In this document: positions 24,437 through 33,985 of the stretch, piece by piece
How positions within the stretch are numbered: position 1 is the stretch's first letter
Layout: each line of letters begins with the position of its first letter
From: DRPG01 sp964655065
GTDB taxonomy: Bacteria > Myxococcota_A > UBA796 > GCA-2862545
Direction: 5' to 3'
NCBI GenBank assembly: GCA_964655065.1
Contig: CAZZLC010000024.1
Span: forward strand, 32,215 to 96,214
Length of the DNA: 64,000 bases
Notes under the pieces: generated by a model
The model's input: only the letters and a program-made list of their open reading frames with translations
Database searches by the model: none
What the model was told of the DNA's origin: nothing
Program-made: the position numbers and the translations under genes

Positions 24437-25918
24437 ATGGGCCTGGCGATCGCGGCGCGGCCGCGGTTCTTGTCGATGATGATCGGACTACTCCTCCTCG
24501 CGACGGCGACGGGCGAGGCCAACGCCAAGGACGACGACGACGCCGTCCCGCCCGCGTGCGAGGGCCGGTTCGCTGACATTGCGAAGGACGTTCGCAAGCG
24601 AGACGCGACGGCGGAGAAGCCGGCGACGGTCGAGCTCGCCGAGTACGTCTTCGGTCAGCAGGCCAGCGCCGACGTCATCGAGACGGTGAAGGACGCCTGC
24701 TGGGACGCAGCCTACGACGCGCGCGAGAAGACCTTCTACCTGAAGGCGCTGGAGTGTGTGGGCGACGCGGCGGCCGCCGCCTCGGACCTCGGCAAGAACA
24801 AGGCCGAGAACGACCTCGCCTCGTACTGTGCGTTCGACGCCATGGCCACGCTCGCAGACCGCGAGCTTCCCGAGGACAAGGCCTCCGAGGCGGCCTCACA
24901 GGCGGGGCGTGCCGCGGCACTGGTCGAGCTGCGCAAGCGCAATCGCAAGGACGCGGCCGCGTACGGCAAGTGGGCCGTCGAGGCCTACGAGCGGTCCATC
25001 GCGGCCCAGCCCGACAACCAGGAGAATCTCTTCGCCCTGGCCTCGCTCTACATCGCGCTCGAGAAGCCCTCGGAGGCCGAGGACGTCATCTCGAAGCTCC
25101 AGGGTGGGCGCCGGGCCCTCGCTCTCGTCTCGCTCTCGCAGCTCAAACGCCGCAAGAAGGAGCCGCTCTCCGACATCCTCGCCGTGCTGAACCGGGCGAG
25201 CCAGGCCGAGCCGAAGTCGCAGACGGTCAACAGCGCCCTCGGGGTCGCGCACTACGAGAGCGAGAACCTGTCGCAGGCTCGTGATGCCTTCCTCGCGGTC
25301 ATCGATGACGACGCCATCGACGACGCCGGCAAGAAGGGTCCGCAGGTTCGTGCCGACGCCTACTACTACCTCGCCGTCCTCGACGCCCGGACCGCTCGCA
25401 ACTCGAAGGAGTGGGGCGTGGTGCAGGACAATGCCCGCCGAGCCTACGACATCATCGGTGGCGACACGCGCTACCGCCGCCTGCTGTGCCTCGCCTACAT
25501 CGGCAAGGGCTTCTACAAGATGCCCCGTGAGCAACCCGCCCCGTTCTGCGAGGGCAAGGAGTCGGCCGAGGGCAAGCTCCTCTACGGTCTCTATCGGCTG
25601 CGCAAGGCGCAGTACGTACCCGTGCGGCTGCTCGGCGGCGGTCGCACCCACCCCACCGAGGTCGAGTACCGGGACCACCTGGCCAAGGCCGAGGAAGCGT
25701 TCTCCGAGGGGGCCAAGGAGATTGGTCCGCGTCAGAAGGGCGCCAAGCTCGAGTGGCCGGGACTCCAGCTCGAGCCCGGCCTGGAGAGCACGCTGAACTT
25801 CGGAGAGGACGTGGTCCAGTGGGCGAGCACCTTCTGCCGGAGCACGCTCGACAAGACCGACAAGGCGGGCGAAGTGGCGTTCTTCGAGCGCTACAACGCC
25901 TTGGGATGCAAGCCCTGA
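24437..25918 (+). CDS. Secreted TPR-repeat protein
   Basis: A 493-residue protein. ATG 24437 follows GGGGGAAAAG and starts a signal peptide (core MMIGLLLLATA, end EANA). An upstream ATG at 24380 would add 19 residues before the signal and is less likely. The mature part is charged and helical with at least one clear tetratricopeptide unit (AYGKWAVEAYERSIAAQPDNQ and ALASLYIALEKPSEA). Others are degenerate (about 180-340). No enzyme motif. It is followed by two small genes on the same strand and may form an envelope-associated group with them. Confidence 0.75.
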   Translation: MGLAIAARPRFLSMMIGLLLLATATGEANAKDDDDAVPPACEGRFADIAKDVRKRDATAEKPATVELAEYVFGQQASADVIETVKDACWDAAYDAREKTFYLKALECVGDAAAAASDLGKNKAENDLASYCAFDAMATLADRELPEDKASEAASQAGRAAALVELRKRNRKDAAAYGKWAVEAYERSIAAQPDNQENLFALASLYIALEKPSEAEDVISKLQGGRRALALVSLSQLKRRKKEPLSDILAVLNRASQAEPKSQTVNSALGVAHYESENLSQARDAFLAVIDDDAIDDAGKKGPQVRADAYYYLAVLDARTARNSKEWGVVQDNARRAYDIIGGDTRYRRLLCLAYIGKGFYKMPREQPAPFCEGKESAEGKLLYGLYRLRKAQYVPVRLLGGGRTHPTEVEYRDHLAKAEEAFSEGAKEIGPRQKGAKLEWPGLQLEPGLESTLNFGEDVVQWASTFCRSTLDKTDKAGEVAFFERYNALGCKP

Positions 25919-25977
25919 GTTCTCCACGATGCAGGCGTCACGACCGGGCGCTCTGACCCAACCCAGAAGGTGCGACC

Positions 25978-26586
25978 ATGACTTCGTTTCCCGACCCCTC
26001 AGTGAATCCAGGTCCACGCATCCTGCCGAAGGTCTTCTCGGACGTTCCGAGTGCCAACGAGTTGGCAGACGCGAAGGCCGAGGTCGCCGCGGCCCGGAGC
26101 AGCCGAAACATGCTGTTGCTCGTAGTCGTGCTGCTGCTCGGCATGCTGATCGCAGCGGGGGCCGCGCTGGTCTACTTCGAGAGCCAGACTCGGGAGCTGC
26201 CAGCCAAGATCGAGGAGCTCCAGAAGGACAAGGCCGAGCTCGAAGAGGAGCTGCTGGCCGCTGACAAGGAGATCGAGGAGATCAACGAGCGATTCGACGA
26301 GGAATTGCTCGAGTACTCCGATCTCGACTCTCTCATCAGCAAGAACGACGAGCTTCGGGAGAAGATCGCCAAGGTGCTCGAGGACAAGCCCACCGCCAGG
26401 TCCGAGTACAAGCCCGCGCTGGGCAGCGAGAAGGACACGAGCCCCTTCAAGATCCGCGGCTGGCTCCAGCTCAAGGATGCTGCGAAGCAGGGTCTCGTCG
26501 ACGAGACCAAGAAGCTCGAGGAGATCCTCGACACCGTCGAGGACCACCGACCCCCTCGCCGCAGCAGCGGCTTCGACCCGCGGTAG
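25978..26586 (+). CDS. Single-pass membrane protein with coiled coil
   Basis: A 202-residue protein. A cytoplasmic leader (1-40) is followed by one membrane helix (MLLLVVVLLLGMLIAAGAAL, about 43-62), then a heptad-rich coiled coil (about 68-130, rich in Glu/Lys/Leu) and a basic tail. No known domain. AGAAGGTGCG precedes the ATG. Its position between the TPR protein and a TerB-like protein suggests a shared scaffold role, which is inference. Confidence 0.7.
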   Translation: MTSFPDPSVNPGPRILPKVFSDVPSANELADAKAEVAAARSSRNMLLLVVVLLLGMLIAAGAALVYFESQTRELPAKIEELQKDKAELEEELLAADKEIEEINERFDEELLEYSDLDSLISKNDELREKIAKVLEDKPTARSEYKPALGSEKDTSPFKIRGWLQLKDAAKQGLVDETKKLEEILDTVEDHRPPRRSSGFDPR

Positions 26587-26619
26587 GCATCCTTCTTCCT
26601 CTCACGGAGAGCATCGAAA

Positions 26620-27129
26620 ATGGCGAACGGCATGAATTCCGACGGACCGCTCAACGTGTTCCAGGCCTTTGTCAAGGAAGAGAAGACTCCCTTCAATGTG
26701 GAGCAGCTCGCGGACCGGTTCCGGCATCGGAACACGGGCTGGGCGATTCCCGAGGCCTACCTCGCGATTCTGGTCTCGGCTGCAGTGGCCGATGGTGGCT
26801 TCCACGTCGAAGAGCAGCAAGAGATCATGGCTCTCGCGCGGCGTTCGCGGGCCCTCGCGTCGTTGACGCCCGCCGACCTCGCGAAGGCGAACGAGACGGT
26901 GAATGAGCGGCTCCAGACCCGCCCCGAGGCGCTTCGCGAGGCCTGCGAGACGCTTCCGGCCGACATGTGTCTTCCGGTCTACGCTCACTGTGTCGACATC
27001 GTGCTGTCGGACGGCGAGCTGCAGCGGTCGGAGGCCCAGTTCCTCGAGCGCCTCGTGCCGATGCTCGACATCGACGCCGAGAGCGCAAAGCGCGTCATGG
27101 AGGTTCTCCTCCTCAAGGCCCAGTACTGA
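26620..27129 (+). CDS. TerB-like protein
   Basis: A 169-residue helical protein resembling the TerB/TerB-like fold. AILVSAAVADGGFHVEEQQEIMALARR and YAHCVDIVLSDGELQRSEAQFLERLVPMLDI (cited as two short stretches) show the twice-repeated A.aDG....E pattern with acidic residues that bind metal in TerB. TerB proteins were first seen in tellurite resistance, but many act in envelope stress or metal sensing. CGGAGAGC precedes the ATG. It is the last gene of the same-strand group before a 298-base convergent gap. Confidence 0.75.
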   Translation: MANGMNSDGPLNVFQAFVKEEKTPFNVEQLADRFRHRNTGWAIPEAYLAILVSAAVADGGFHVEEQQEIMALARRSRALASLTPADLAKANETVNERLQTRPEALREACETLPADMCLPVYAHCVDIVLSDGELQRSEAQFLERLVPMLDIDAESAKRVMEVLLLKAQY

Positions 27130-27324
27130 TCTGACCGGGACGAGCGGAGCTCCCGATGTGGGTCGTGGCATCGGGATGGTTCGCGGCGGTCGCCGCTGAC
27201 CGACCTCCAGCCCTCGGGTGGCTGCCGGGCGATCGATCATCGTCGTGGCTCGAGAGGGACCCGTCGTCGCACCCGGGTCCCCCGGCCATGCACCACGCAG
27301 CTGGCGGTCGGTTCCGTCCGTGCC

Positions 27325-27353
27325 CGGTGTTCCCCGAGTTTCGGCGAACACCG
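27325..27353. terminator. Hairpin in the convergent gap between the TerB-like and RND genes
   Basis: CGGTGTTC (27325-27332) pairs perfectly with GAACACCG (27346-27353). After one C-C mismatch, CCGA pairs with TCGG around a GTT loop. It lies in the 298-base gap between two converging genes (27130-27427), where it could end transcripts from either side. There is no T-run, so it is not a classical intrinsic terminator. I see nothing else in this gap. Confidence 0.5.
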
Positions 27354-27427
27354 TCAACGCTGTGAAGTCGACGGCGAGGGGGGGGCTGACCACGGCGTTC
27401 GTGCGATGGTCGCCCCCCGGGGCGGAG

Positions 27428-30400
27428 TCAACGCCGGAGCCGTGACACGAGCTCGTAGACGACGGGCAAGAGCACCAGCGTCACCAGCGTCGAAACGAGG
27501 AGTCCGCCCAGCGCGGTGCGTCCCATCGGGGTCCACAGCTCGGCGCCCACACCGGAGGCGACGGCGAGCGGGATCATGCCGCCGGTGGTGGTCAGGGTGG
27601 TGATGAGCACCGGCCGCAGTCGACGACGCCCCGCGAGGCGGATCGCGTCGGGGGTGGACATGCCGTCTTCCTCGAGCTGCTCGATCGCGTCGACCAGGAC
27701 GATGGCGTTGTTCACCACGACCCCGATGAGGATGACCACGCCGAGGAAGCTCGTCACCGACAGGCTGGTGCCCGTCGCGAGCAATGCGAGGAACGCCCCG
27801 GTCACCGCGAACGGGACCGAGACCAGGATCACGAGCGGCGAGATCCAGCTCTCGAACTGGGCTGCCATCACGAGGTAGACCAGCACCAGCCCCAGCAGTC
27901 CGAGCAAGCCGAGATCGGTGAACGTCTCTTCCAGATCCGCCGAGCTGCCGCCGAGCCGCACCGTCACGCCGGCTGGCGGATCGATGGCAGCGAGGATGGC
28001 TCGCACCTCGGTGGTGACGTCCCCGAGCGCCCGACCGACCACGTCACCCTCGACGGTGACGATGCGCCCCTTGTCGAGCCGCTTGATCGCGATGGGCGAC
28101 TCGCCTTCCCCGAGGGTGGCGAGGTCGGCGAGCGACAGTAGCTGACCGTCGCGCGCGCGCACGGGAACCAGCCCGAGCTCGCGAACCTCGTCGCGGTCGT
28201 CGGGAGCGAGCCGCACCACGACGTCCTTCGTGCCGGTGGGGGTCGACAGCTTGGTGGCCCGGACGCCGGTGAGGGCGGCTCGAAGCTCCTGTCCGGCGAG
28301 CGCGAACACGACGCCGGCCCGCTTCGCCCGGTCGCGCGACAGATCGAGCCGGATCTCGGGCCGGGTCTCGGGCAGGTCCGTCGACACGTCGACCGCACCG
28401 GGGATCGTGCGGAGTCGGCGCGCGATGTCCTCCGCGGTGCGCTCGAGCGCGTCGCCGTCGGAGCCGAGGATCTCCACGACCAGTGGCTTCCCGGCAATGC
28501 CCAGCCCGCCGTCGTCCCCGAACGCCACGCTGCGGGTGACCACCTCGGGCTGGTCGGGCACACGCTCGAGCGCGCCGCGCACGATGGCCACGTCGGTCCG
28601 GGCGCGGTCGTCCTTCGGGGTGAGGAAGACGTAGACCTTTCCGATGTGGCTTCCCTGGGCGGTCCCCCGGCCGGCGGCCCGCGCGTCGGTGCTCGCCCCC
28701 GCATACTCGGTGACGAGGCGCACGTCGGGGTCGGTCTCGAAGGCGGTCGCGATCTCCCGAACCACCGCGGCGGTGCGGTCCAGCGAGGTGCCGACGGGCA
28801 GCTGCACGGTGACCGACGCGCGGCTCTGATCCTGGCGGGGAACGAAGTCGGTGGGCACGAGCAGGACGAGTCCCACGGTGAGCGCCACCGCGCCGAGCGC
28901 GACCGCTACGGTGGTCCAGGGGGCCTGCAGCGCGCGGTCGAGGAGCTGCCCGTACCGGACGGCGAGCCCGGAGTCGGAGCCGTCGCCCTGCTTCGCGCTG
29001 CCCACCGCCCGCGCCGCGAGCATCGGGGTCAGGGTGAGGGCCACGACGAGCGAGCTCGCGATGGTGGTGATCATCACGTAGGAGAGCTGCCCGAACATCG
29101 CCCCGATGATCCCGGAGGCGAAGCCCATGGGCACGAAGATCACGATCGTGGTGGTCGTCGACGCGAGCAGCGCGCCGCCCACCTCGGCCGAACCCAGCTC
29201 CGCTGCCGTCTTGGGGTCCTCGCCGCCCTCGGCCCGGCGCGCGATGTTCTCGAGCACGACGATGCCGTTGTCGACGACCATCCCGATGGCGAGGGCCATC
29301 GCCATGAGCGTGACGGCGTTCAACGTGTAGCCGAGCCGCTCGAGCACCATGAACGTCGTGACGAGGGAGGTGGGGATGGTCGTCGCCACCACCAGGCTCG
29401 GGGGCAGGCGGCGCAGGAACGCCAGCACCACGAGGAACACCAGCACGCCGCCCACCAGTACCGTCTGCTGGAGGTTGGCGATCATCGCGCGGATGAACTG
29501 GCTCGGGTCGCGGGCAACCTCCACCTCGACGCCGTCGGGCAGCTGCACCGTCGCGAGGAGCTCGCGGACGTCGGAGGCGACGGCGACCGTGTTGGCGTCG
29601 CCGAGCTTCGTCACGGTGGCGGTCATCGCGGGCTGACCATCGACGAGCGCCACCTCGGTGCGGTCGTCGAGGGCGATGGTGACCGTGGCGACGTCGCGGA
29701 GGCGGGCCACGCTTCCGTCGAGCGGAGAGCGCTGCACGATGCGATCGCGGAGCTCCTCGACCGACGCCGCCTCGCCCGGTAGTCGCACCGAGAACTGGGT
29801 GGCCCCGACATCCAGGGTGCCCGCGGGCAGGTTCGCGTTGTCTGCGGCGAGCACCCGCGCGAGCTCGGTCAGCGTCAGTCCCGCGGCGCGGAGCCGGTCG
29901 CGGTCGACGTCGACCCGAACGATGGACTCGGGCGCGTTCTGCAGCACCACCGCGCCGACGCCCGGCAAGCGCTCGATCGGCTCGACGATGGTTCGCTGGA
30001 CCAGGTCCCGCCGCAGGCGCACGTCGCCGGTCCGATCCGTGATCGAGAACGTGATGGCCGGCAGGGCGCCGGGGTCGAACTTGAGGATGCGTGGCTCGTC
30101 GACCCCATCGGCGAGCGTGACCCCCTCGAGCACCGCGCGCACGTCGGTGGTGGCTTCGGCGAGGTCGTGTCCGAGGTCGAAGACGAGGGTGGTGATCGAG
30201 ACGTTGTCTCGCGAGGTCGAGCGGAGCTGCTCGAGCCCATTGACGGCGCCGAGCCCGTCCTCGAGAGGCTCGGTGACCGTGGACTCCACGTCCTCGGCCG
30301 ATGCCCCGGGGAACGACGCGACCACCGTGAGCACGGGCGGCGAGACCTCGGGCAGGATGTCGATGGACAAGCGCCCGTAGGCGAGCATCCCAAACAAGAG

Positions 30401-30490
30401 GACCACGGTGGTGACCACCGTGACGAGCACCGGGCGGTGCACCACCGTGCGGAGGAATCCGCTCTGCCGTCGGGGTCCCGCGTTGCTCAC
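27428..30490 (-). CDS. RND-family efflux pump subunit
   Basis: A 1020-residue inner-membrane RND transporter. TM1 lies near 20-40, followed by a large periplasmic loop with FPGASAEDVESTVTEPLE (60-77) and TM2-6 near 340-500. A second half starts near 520 with the same order. The proton-relay position reads AIGMVVDNGIVVLENI (Asp407, Asn408), and the counterpart in TM10 reads GVVVNNAIVLVDAIE, with Asn where AcrB has Lys940. This combination is common in RND pumps outside the enterobacterial AcrB group. The start is GTG, overlapping the adaptor stop by four bases. The order is OMP-MFP-RND, one operon. Confidence 0.93.
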   Translation of the reverse strand: MSNAGPRRQSGFLRTVVHRPVLVTVVTTVVLLFGMLAYGRLSIDILPEVSPPVLTVVASFPGASAEDVESTVTEPLEDGLGAVNGLEQLRSTSRDNVSITTLVFDLGHDLAEATTDVRAVLEGVTLADGVDEPRILKFDPGALPAITFSITDRTGDVRLRRDLVQRTIVEPIERLPGVGAVVLQNAPESIVRVDVDRDRLRAAGLTLTELARVLAADNANLPAGTLDVGATQFSVRLPGEAASVEELRDRIVQRSPLDGSVARLRDVATVTIALDDRTEVALVDGQPAMTATVTKLGDANTVAVASDVRELLATVQLPDGVEVEVARDPSQFIRAMIANLQQTVLVGGVLVFLVVLAFLRRLPPSLVVATTIPTSLVTTFMVLERLGYTLNAVTLMAMALAIGMVVDNGIVVLENIARRAEGGEDPKTAAELGSAEVGGALLASTTTTIVIFVPMGFASGIIGAMFGQLSYVMITTIASSLVVALTLTPMLAARAVGSAKQGDGSDSGLAVRYGQLLDRALQAPWTTVAVALGAVALTVGLVLLVPTDFVPRQDQSRASVTVQLPVGTSLDRTAAVVREIATAFETDPDVRLVTEYAGASTDARAAGRGTAQGSHIGKVYVFLTPKDDRARTDVAIVRGALERVPDQPEVVTRSVAFGDDGGLGIAGKPLVVEILGSDGDALERTAEDIARRLRTIPGAVDVSTDLPETRPEIRLDLSRDRAKRAGVVFALAGQELRAALTGVRATKLSTPTGTKDVVVRLAPDDRDEVRELGLVPVRARDGQLLSLADLATLGEGESPIAIKRLDKGRIVTVEGDVVGRALGDVTTEVRAILAAIDPPAGVTVRLGGSSADLEETFTDLGLLGLLGLVLVYLVMAAQFESWISPLVILVSVPFAVTGAFLALLATGTSLSVTSFLGVVILIGVVVNNAIVLVDAIEQLEEDGMSTPDAIRLAGRRRLRPVLITTLTTTGGMIPLAVASGVGAELWTPMGRTALGGLLVSTLVTLVLLPVVYELVSRLRR

Positions 30491-31545
30491 TCGGCCTCCC
30501 GCACCTGGTCGCCGTCGACGAGGCGGGCGTGACCGGCGACGGCGATGCGCGTCCCGGCCTCGAGGCCGTCGGTGATCGGGACCCGATCCGACTGGCTCGA
30601 GCCGTAGCGGACGATGACCGAGCGAGCGGTGGCCTCCTCGAGCACGATGACGCGAGCTTCACCGTCGTCCCGGTCGAGCAGAGCGGTGCGGGGGACTGCC
30701 GGCCAGGTCTCGCCTACCCCTTCGATGATCGCCCGGGCCGACATGCCGTGCCGGAGGCGCGGATCGGCCTCGAGGAGCGCCTCCACCGCCACCGTCCCCG
30801 CCACGGGGTCGACCGCGGCATTCACGCGCTCGATCGTGGCCTCGAAGCGTTCACCGGGCAGCGCGTCGACCTGAACCACCAGGGCCTGGCCGGGCGCGAT
30901 GCGCGGGGCGACGCGCTCGTTGACGGCGGTGATCACGCGGAAGCGCGACAGGTCGGCGATGGCGAGCGGCGCGCCGCGCAGGGCACCGCCTCCCACCACG
31001 TCGCCCGGATCGACGTTCCGATCGATGATCACGCCGTCGAAGGGCGCGCGCAGCACGGTGTCGGCGAGACGCTGGCGAGCTCCCGCGAGGGCGGCCTCGG
31101 CCTGGGCCACCTGGGCTGCGGCCAGCTCGGCTTGCCGCTCCACCCCCTCGACCTCGGCCCGCGTCACGGCGTTCGCGTCGTCGAGCGCCTGGTAGCGGGC
31201 CCACGTGGCATCGGCCTGCTTCTGCTGGGCTCGGGCCAGGGCCACTGCGCTCTCGGCCTGGTCGAACCCGGCCTGGTAGGAACCCGACGCGACGCGCAGG
31301 AGCACCTGGCCCTTCTCGACGCGGTCGCCGATGCGGACGTTCACGGTCTCGATGCGACCCTGGGCGCTCGGAGCCAGCATGGCGGTCTTCTCGGCCTCGA
31401 TCGTCGCCGACAGCGTGAAGTCATCGGCAAAACGCTCGTTCTCGACGACGATGCTCCGCACGACCGGCCTCGAGTCGGCCTCGAGGGTGACCTCGTCGGG
31501 GCCACAGGCCACCACGAGCGCGAGCAGGGTCCACAGCTGGGCCAT
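30487..31545 (-). CDS. RND periplasmic adaptor (membrane-fusion lipoprotein)
   Basis: A 352-residue adaptor that links the inner-membrane pump to the outer-membrane channel. The signal ends in the lipobox LVVACG (Cys14), so the protein is lipid-anchored. Then come the barrel-sandwich (lipoyl-like) half QGRIETVNVRIGDRVEKGQVLL, a helical hairpin (about 90-160), the other half LRAPFDGVIIDRNVDPGDVVGGG, and beta-barrel and membrane-proximal domains. ATG 31545 overlaps the stop of the channel gene by one base. Confidence 0.93.
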   Translation of the reverse strand: MAQLWTLLALVVACGPDEVTLEADSRPVVRSIVVENERFADDFTLSATIEAEKTAMLAPSAQGRIETVNVRIGDRVEKGQVLLRVASGSYQAGFDQAESAVALARAQQKQADATWARYQALDDANAVTRAEVEGVERQAELAAAQVAQAEAALAGARQRLADTVLRAPFDGVIIDRNVDPGDVVGGGALRGAPLAIADLSRFRVITAVNERVAPRIAPGQALVVQVDALPGERFEATIERVNAAVDPVAGTVAVEALLEADPRLRHGMSARAIIEGVGETWPAVPRTALLDRDDGEARVIVLEEATARSVIVRYGSSQSDRVPITDGLEAGTRIAVAGHARLVDGDQVREAE

Positions 31546-32903
31546 CACGGAGTGCCTCCCGGATCGACGGGGAGCCCCGTCTGGCGCTGCCACGCGGCGA
31601 GGGCCGCGATCACTTCGTGTCGGGCCACCACCTCCTGGACCCGGGACTGGGCGAGGAGCTGCTCGGCGTCGAGTCGGTCCGATGTGCTGACGAGCTGGAC
31701 CTGGAAGCGGGCGTCGACGAGGCGAAGGTTCTCGCTCGCCTGGTCGACCTGTAGCTCGGCGACGTCGAGGGACTCGAGGGCGCCCGCGAGCCGGTCCCAC
31801 GCCTCCCGAGCGTCGAGCTCGGCCCGCGAGCGAACCGCCTGGGCGCTCACCTCGGACTGGCGGACCTTCGCCGTGGCCCCCCGGACCGTCGCGTTGCGGC
31901 GGCCGAGGAGGAAGAAGTCGAAGTCGGCCTGCAGCGCCACCTGCCACTGGTTGGGCACGCCGAAGGCTCCGACCTCCGAGAACGCATCGAACTGGGCCAC
32001 CGCGCTCACCTGGGGGAACAGGTAGGCAATGCGGGCCCGACGGGCGGCTCGGGCGGCGCGAACCTTGGCGTCGGCCGCCGCGACGTCGGTGCGGGTGGAG
32101 AGGCGGGCGAGTCCCTGGTCGAGATCGGGCAGGTCGACGCTGGCCACGCTCACCGGTTCGGGCACGAGGCTCTCCGACTCGTGCCCGACCACCAGGGCGA
32201 GTCCGCGGCGGGCAATCTCGACGGAGCGCCGGGCGGACCGCGCCGACTGCTGGGCATCGCGCAGGGCGACCTCGATACGGAGCAGATCGGTGCGCTGGGC
32301 GAGCCCGGTCTCCTCGAAGGCGGCGATGCGGTCTCGCGTGCTCGTCAGGCTCGCTACGACCGCGTCGGAGACGTCGACGAGCGCCTCCGCGGCCAGCGCC
32401 CCGGTGTAGGCCTCGACCACCTGGACCGCGACCTCGTCGCGGAGGGTGCGCTCGTCGAACCGCTGGGCACGCAGGCGGTGCCGGCGCGCCTGAAAGCCCC
32501 CGGCCAGCGCGAAGAGCTCGGTGATCGGGGCCACCGCGCTGGCGGAGAAGGTCGCGTACTGCTGGGGTCGGACCAGCAGCGGATCGTCGAACTGGTCGAG
32601 GAGCTCGGCGAACGGCGCCACGACGTCGCCGAAGGGCCCCTGCGTCAGCTCGGTGGGGAGGGTCGCGGAGCCGGGGTCGACGATCTGGGCCTCGATGGGG
32701 CTGTCGTAGCGTACGACGGACCCCGAGATCTTGAACTCGGGCGCGAACCCCGCCGCCTCCCGCAGCGCGGCCCGAGCCCCCTCGGTCTCCCAGGTCGCCA
32801 CCTCGATCCTGGGATTGTGACGATCTGCATGCTCGAGGGCCTCGGTGAGACCGACGGGCACGGGAGCCGCCCACGCCACTGCCGTCCACCATCCCCACAC
32901 CAT
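31545..32903 (-). CDS. TolC-like outer-membrane channel
   Basis: A 452-residue outer-membrane efflux protein. A signal peptide (1-15, ending AWAAP) is followed by LTEALEHADRHNPRIEVATWE, typical of the TolC start, and two long coiled-coil repeats with FSASAVAPITELFALAGGFQARRHR (cited in part) and VSAVAQFDAF (strand segments). It has a longer alternative start upstream, but ATG 32903 follows GGAGGGAGG and begins a signal peptide. First gene of the efflux operon. The leader toward the lipoprotein gene is 82 bases. Confidence 0.9.
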   Translation of the reverse strand: MVWGWWTAVAWAAPVPVGLTEALEHADRHNPRIEVATWETEGARAALREAAGFAPEFKISGSVVRYDSPIEAQIVDPGSATLPTELTQGPFGDVVAPFAELLDQFDDPLLVRPQQYATFSASAVAPITELFALAGGFQARRHRLRAQRFDERTLRDEVAVQVVEAYTGALAAEALVDVSDAVVASLTSTRDRIAAFEETGLAQRTDLLRIEVALRDAQQSARSARRSVEIARRGLALVVGHESESLVPEPVSVASVDLPDLDQGLARLSTRTDVAAADAKVRAARAARRARIAYLFPQVSAVAQFDAFSEVGAFGVPNQWQVALQADFDFFLLGRRNATVRGATAKVRQSEVSAQAVRSRAELDAREAWDRLAGALESLDVAELQVDQASENLRLVDARFQVQLVSTSDRLDAEQLLAQSRVQEVVARHEVIAALAAWQRQTGLPVDPGGTP

Positions 32904-32985
32904 CGTGGGCCTCCCTCCGAAGGCGGTCCGTGTAGTCCGACGAAGCGGCAGCGTCGACGCGATTGCAACGCTCGGGGGCGGGAGA

Positions 32986-33873
32986 CTATCCGCCGTCGCC
33001 GAAGAAGGTGTCGGCGAACACTGCCCCGGCACTGGTTCCGCGCTCCTCGAGGATCACCCAGACGGTGGTGGGCTCGACGGGACGGGGCGGCTCGAGGACG
33101 AAGCGGAACACGTCGCCGCGTACGAGCCCGGTGCGCTCGAAGGCGTCGCCTCCGGTCGTGAATCGCCCTCCGGTCGTGAATCCGGACGCGTCGATGCCCG
33201 ACCCCCGGCCGCCGGGGGTCACCCGGAAGGTGAGGTCGACCTCTCCGTCGTCGAAGGCGTCGATCAGCGCGAGGCCTGGGTTGGAGTCGCGATCCTCGAC
33301 GCTCGGCCTGGCGATCAACGTGCGGACCGACACCGCGAGATCGCCTCGGTCGACGTCGTCGGGAGGGGCTCCGGAGCCGTCCAGCCCGAGGGTCGTCACC
33401 GGGGATGCGACGGGGTCGGTCAGGGCGAGCGGGCAGCGCTCGGCCGGACACGCAGCGACGAACAACGGGAGCTCCGCGTCGACCGGCTGGCCCTGCTCGA
33501 TGGGCAGCGCGGCGACGAGCTCCTCCGGGAGCTGCAAGCCGGCCGACGCCCTGACGTCCACACAGGGCGGCGATGCCCCGACGCCACAGCGCAGGGCGAG
33601 CTCGGTGACCAAGAGACCGAGCGGGGCACCGCAGTCGTCTGTCTCGGGGAGGCAGGTGAACGCGAACGCCCTCAGCTCCTCGAGACCGGGGTTGGCGATG
33701 GCTGCGTTCACGAAGAACAGGCTCGACGGAGCGGCGACGGGCGGCGTGGTCTGGATCCAGACGACCTCGAGCCCCGAGATCTCGTTGACCTCCACGGGCT
33801 CGACCAGCTCGATCAGCTCGCATCCCGCGAGGCCCCAGGCGAACCCCAGCACGCCACCTCCAGCGCCCGTCAC
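32986..33873 (-). CDS. Lipoprotein of unknown function
   Basis: A 295-residue protein starting at GTG 33873. A signal ends in GLAGCELIE (lipobox LAGC). The rest is beta-rich and acidic with cysteine pairs (FTCLPETDDCGAPL, ACPAERCPL, RCGVGASPPC). FTTGGRFTTGG is a short tandem repeat, encoded by a direct repeat near 33155-33180. No family recognised. The start choice rests on the lipobox; the ribosome site is weak. It lies downstream of the terminator of the subtilase gene on the same strand. Confidence 0.65.
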   Translation of the reverse strand: MTGAGGGVLGFAWGLAGCELIELVEPVEVNEISGLEVVWIQTTPPVAAPSSLFFVNAAIANPGLEELRAFAFTCLPETDDCGAPLGLLVTELALRCGVGASPPCVDVRASAGLQLPEELVAALPIEQGQPVDAELPLFVAACPAERCPLALTDPVASPVTTLGLDGSGAPPDDVDRGDLAVSVRTLIARPSVEDRDSNPGLALIDAFDDGEVDLTFRVTPGGRGSGIDASGFTTGGRFTTGGDAFERTGLVRGDVFRFVLEPPRPVEPTTVWVILEERGTSAGAVFADTFFGDGG

Positions 33874-33924
33874 GGCAGTCCACGTAGCGTCCGGCGGTAG
33901 CCCTGGCTTCGCCCCGACGCAGAA

Positions 33925-33954
33925 GACCCCGGGCTCTCGCGCGAGCCCGGGGTC
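33925..33954 (-). terminator. Hairpin after the subtilase gene
   Basis: A perfect 12-bp stem: GACCCCGGGCTC (33925-33936) and GAGCCCGGGGTC (33943-33954) around a six-base loop. It begins 31 bases after the subtilase stop. In the direction of that gene it is followed by TTCT, a short U-rich tail. It separates the subtilase transcript from the lipoprotein gene 51 bases further on. Confidence 0.7.
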
Positions 33955-33985
33955 GGGATGGCATCGGCCCCGTCGGGCCGCGGAG

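Noticed and set aside
28044..30662. A second long minus-strand frame inside the RND gene
   Set aside because: Arg/Gly/Pro-rich shadow of the transporter with no membrane helices.
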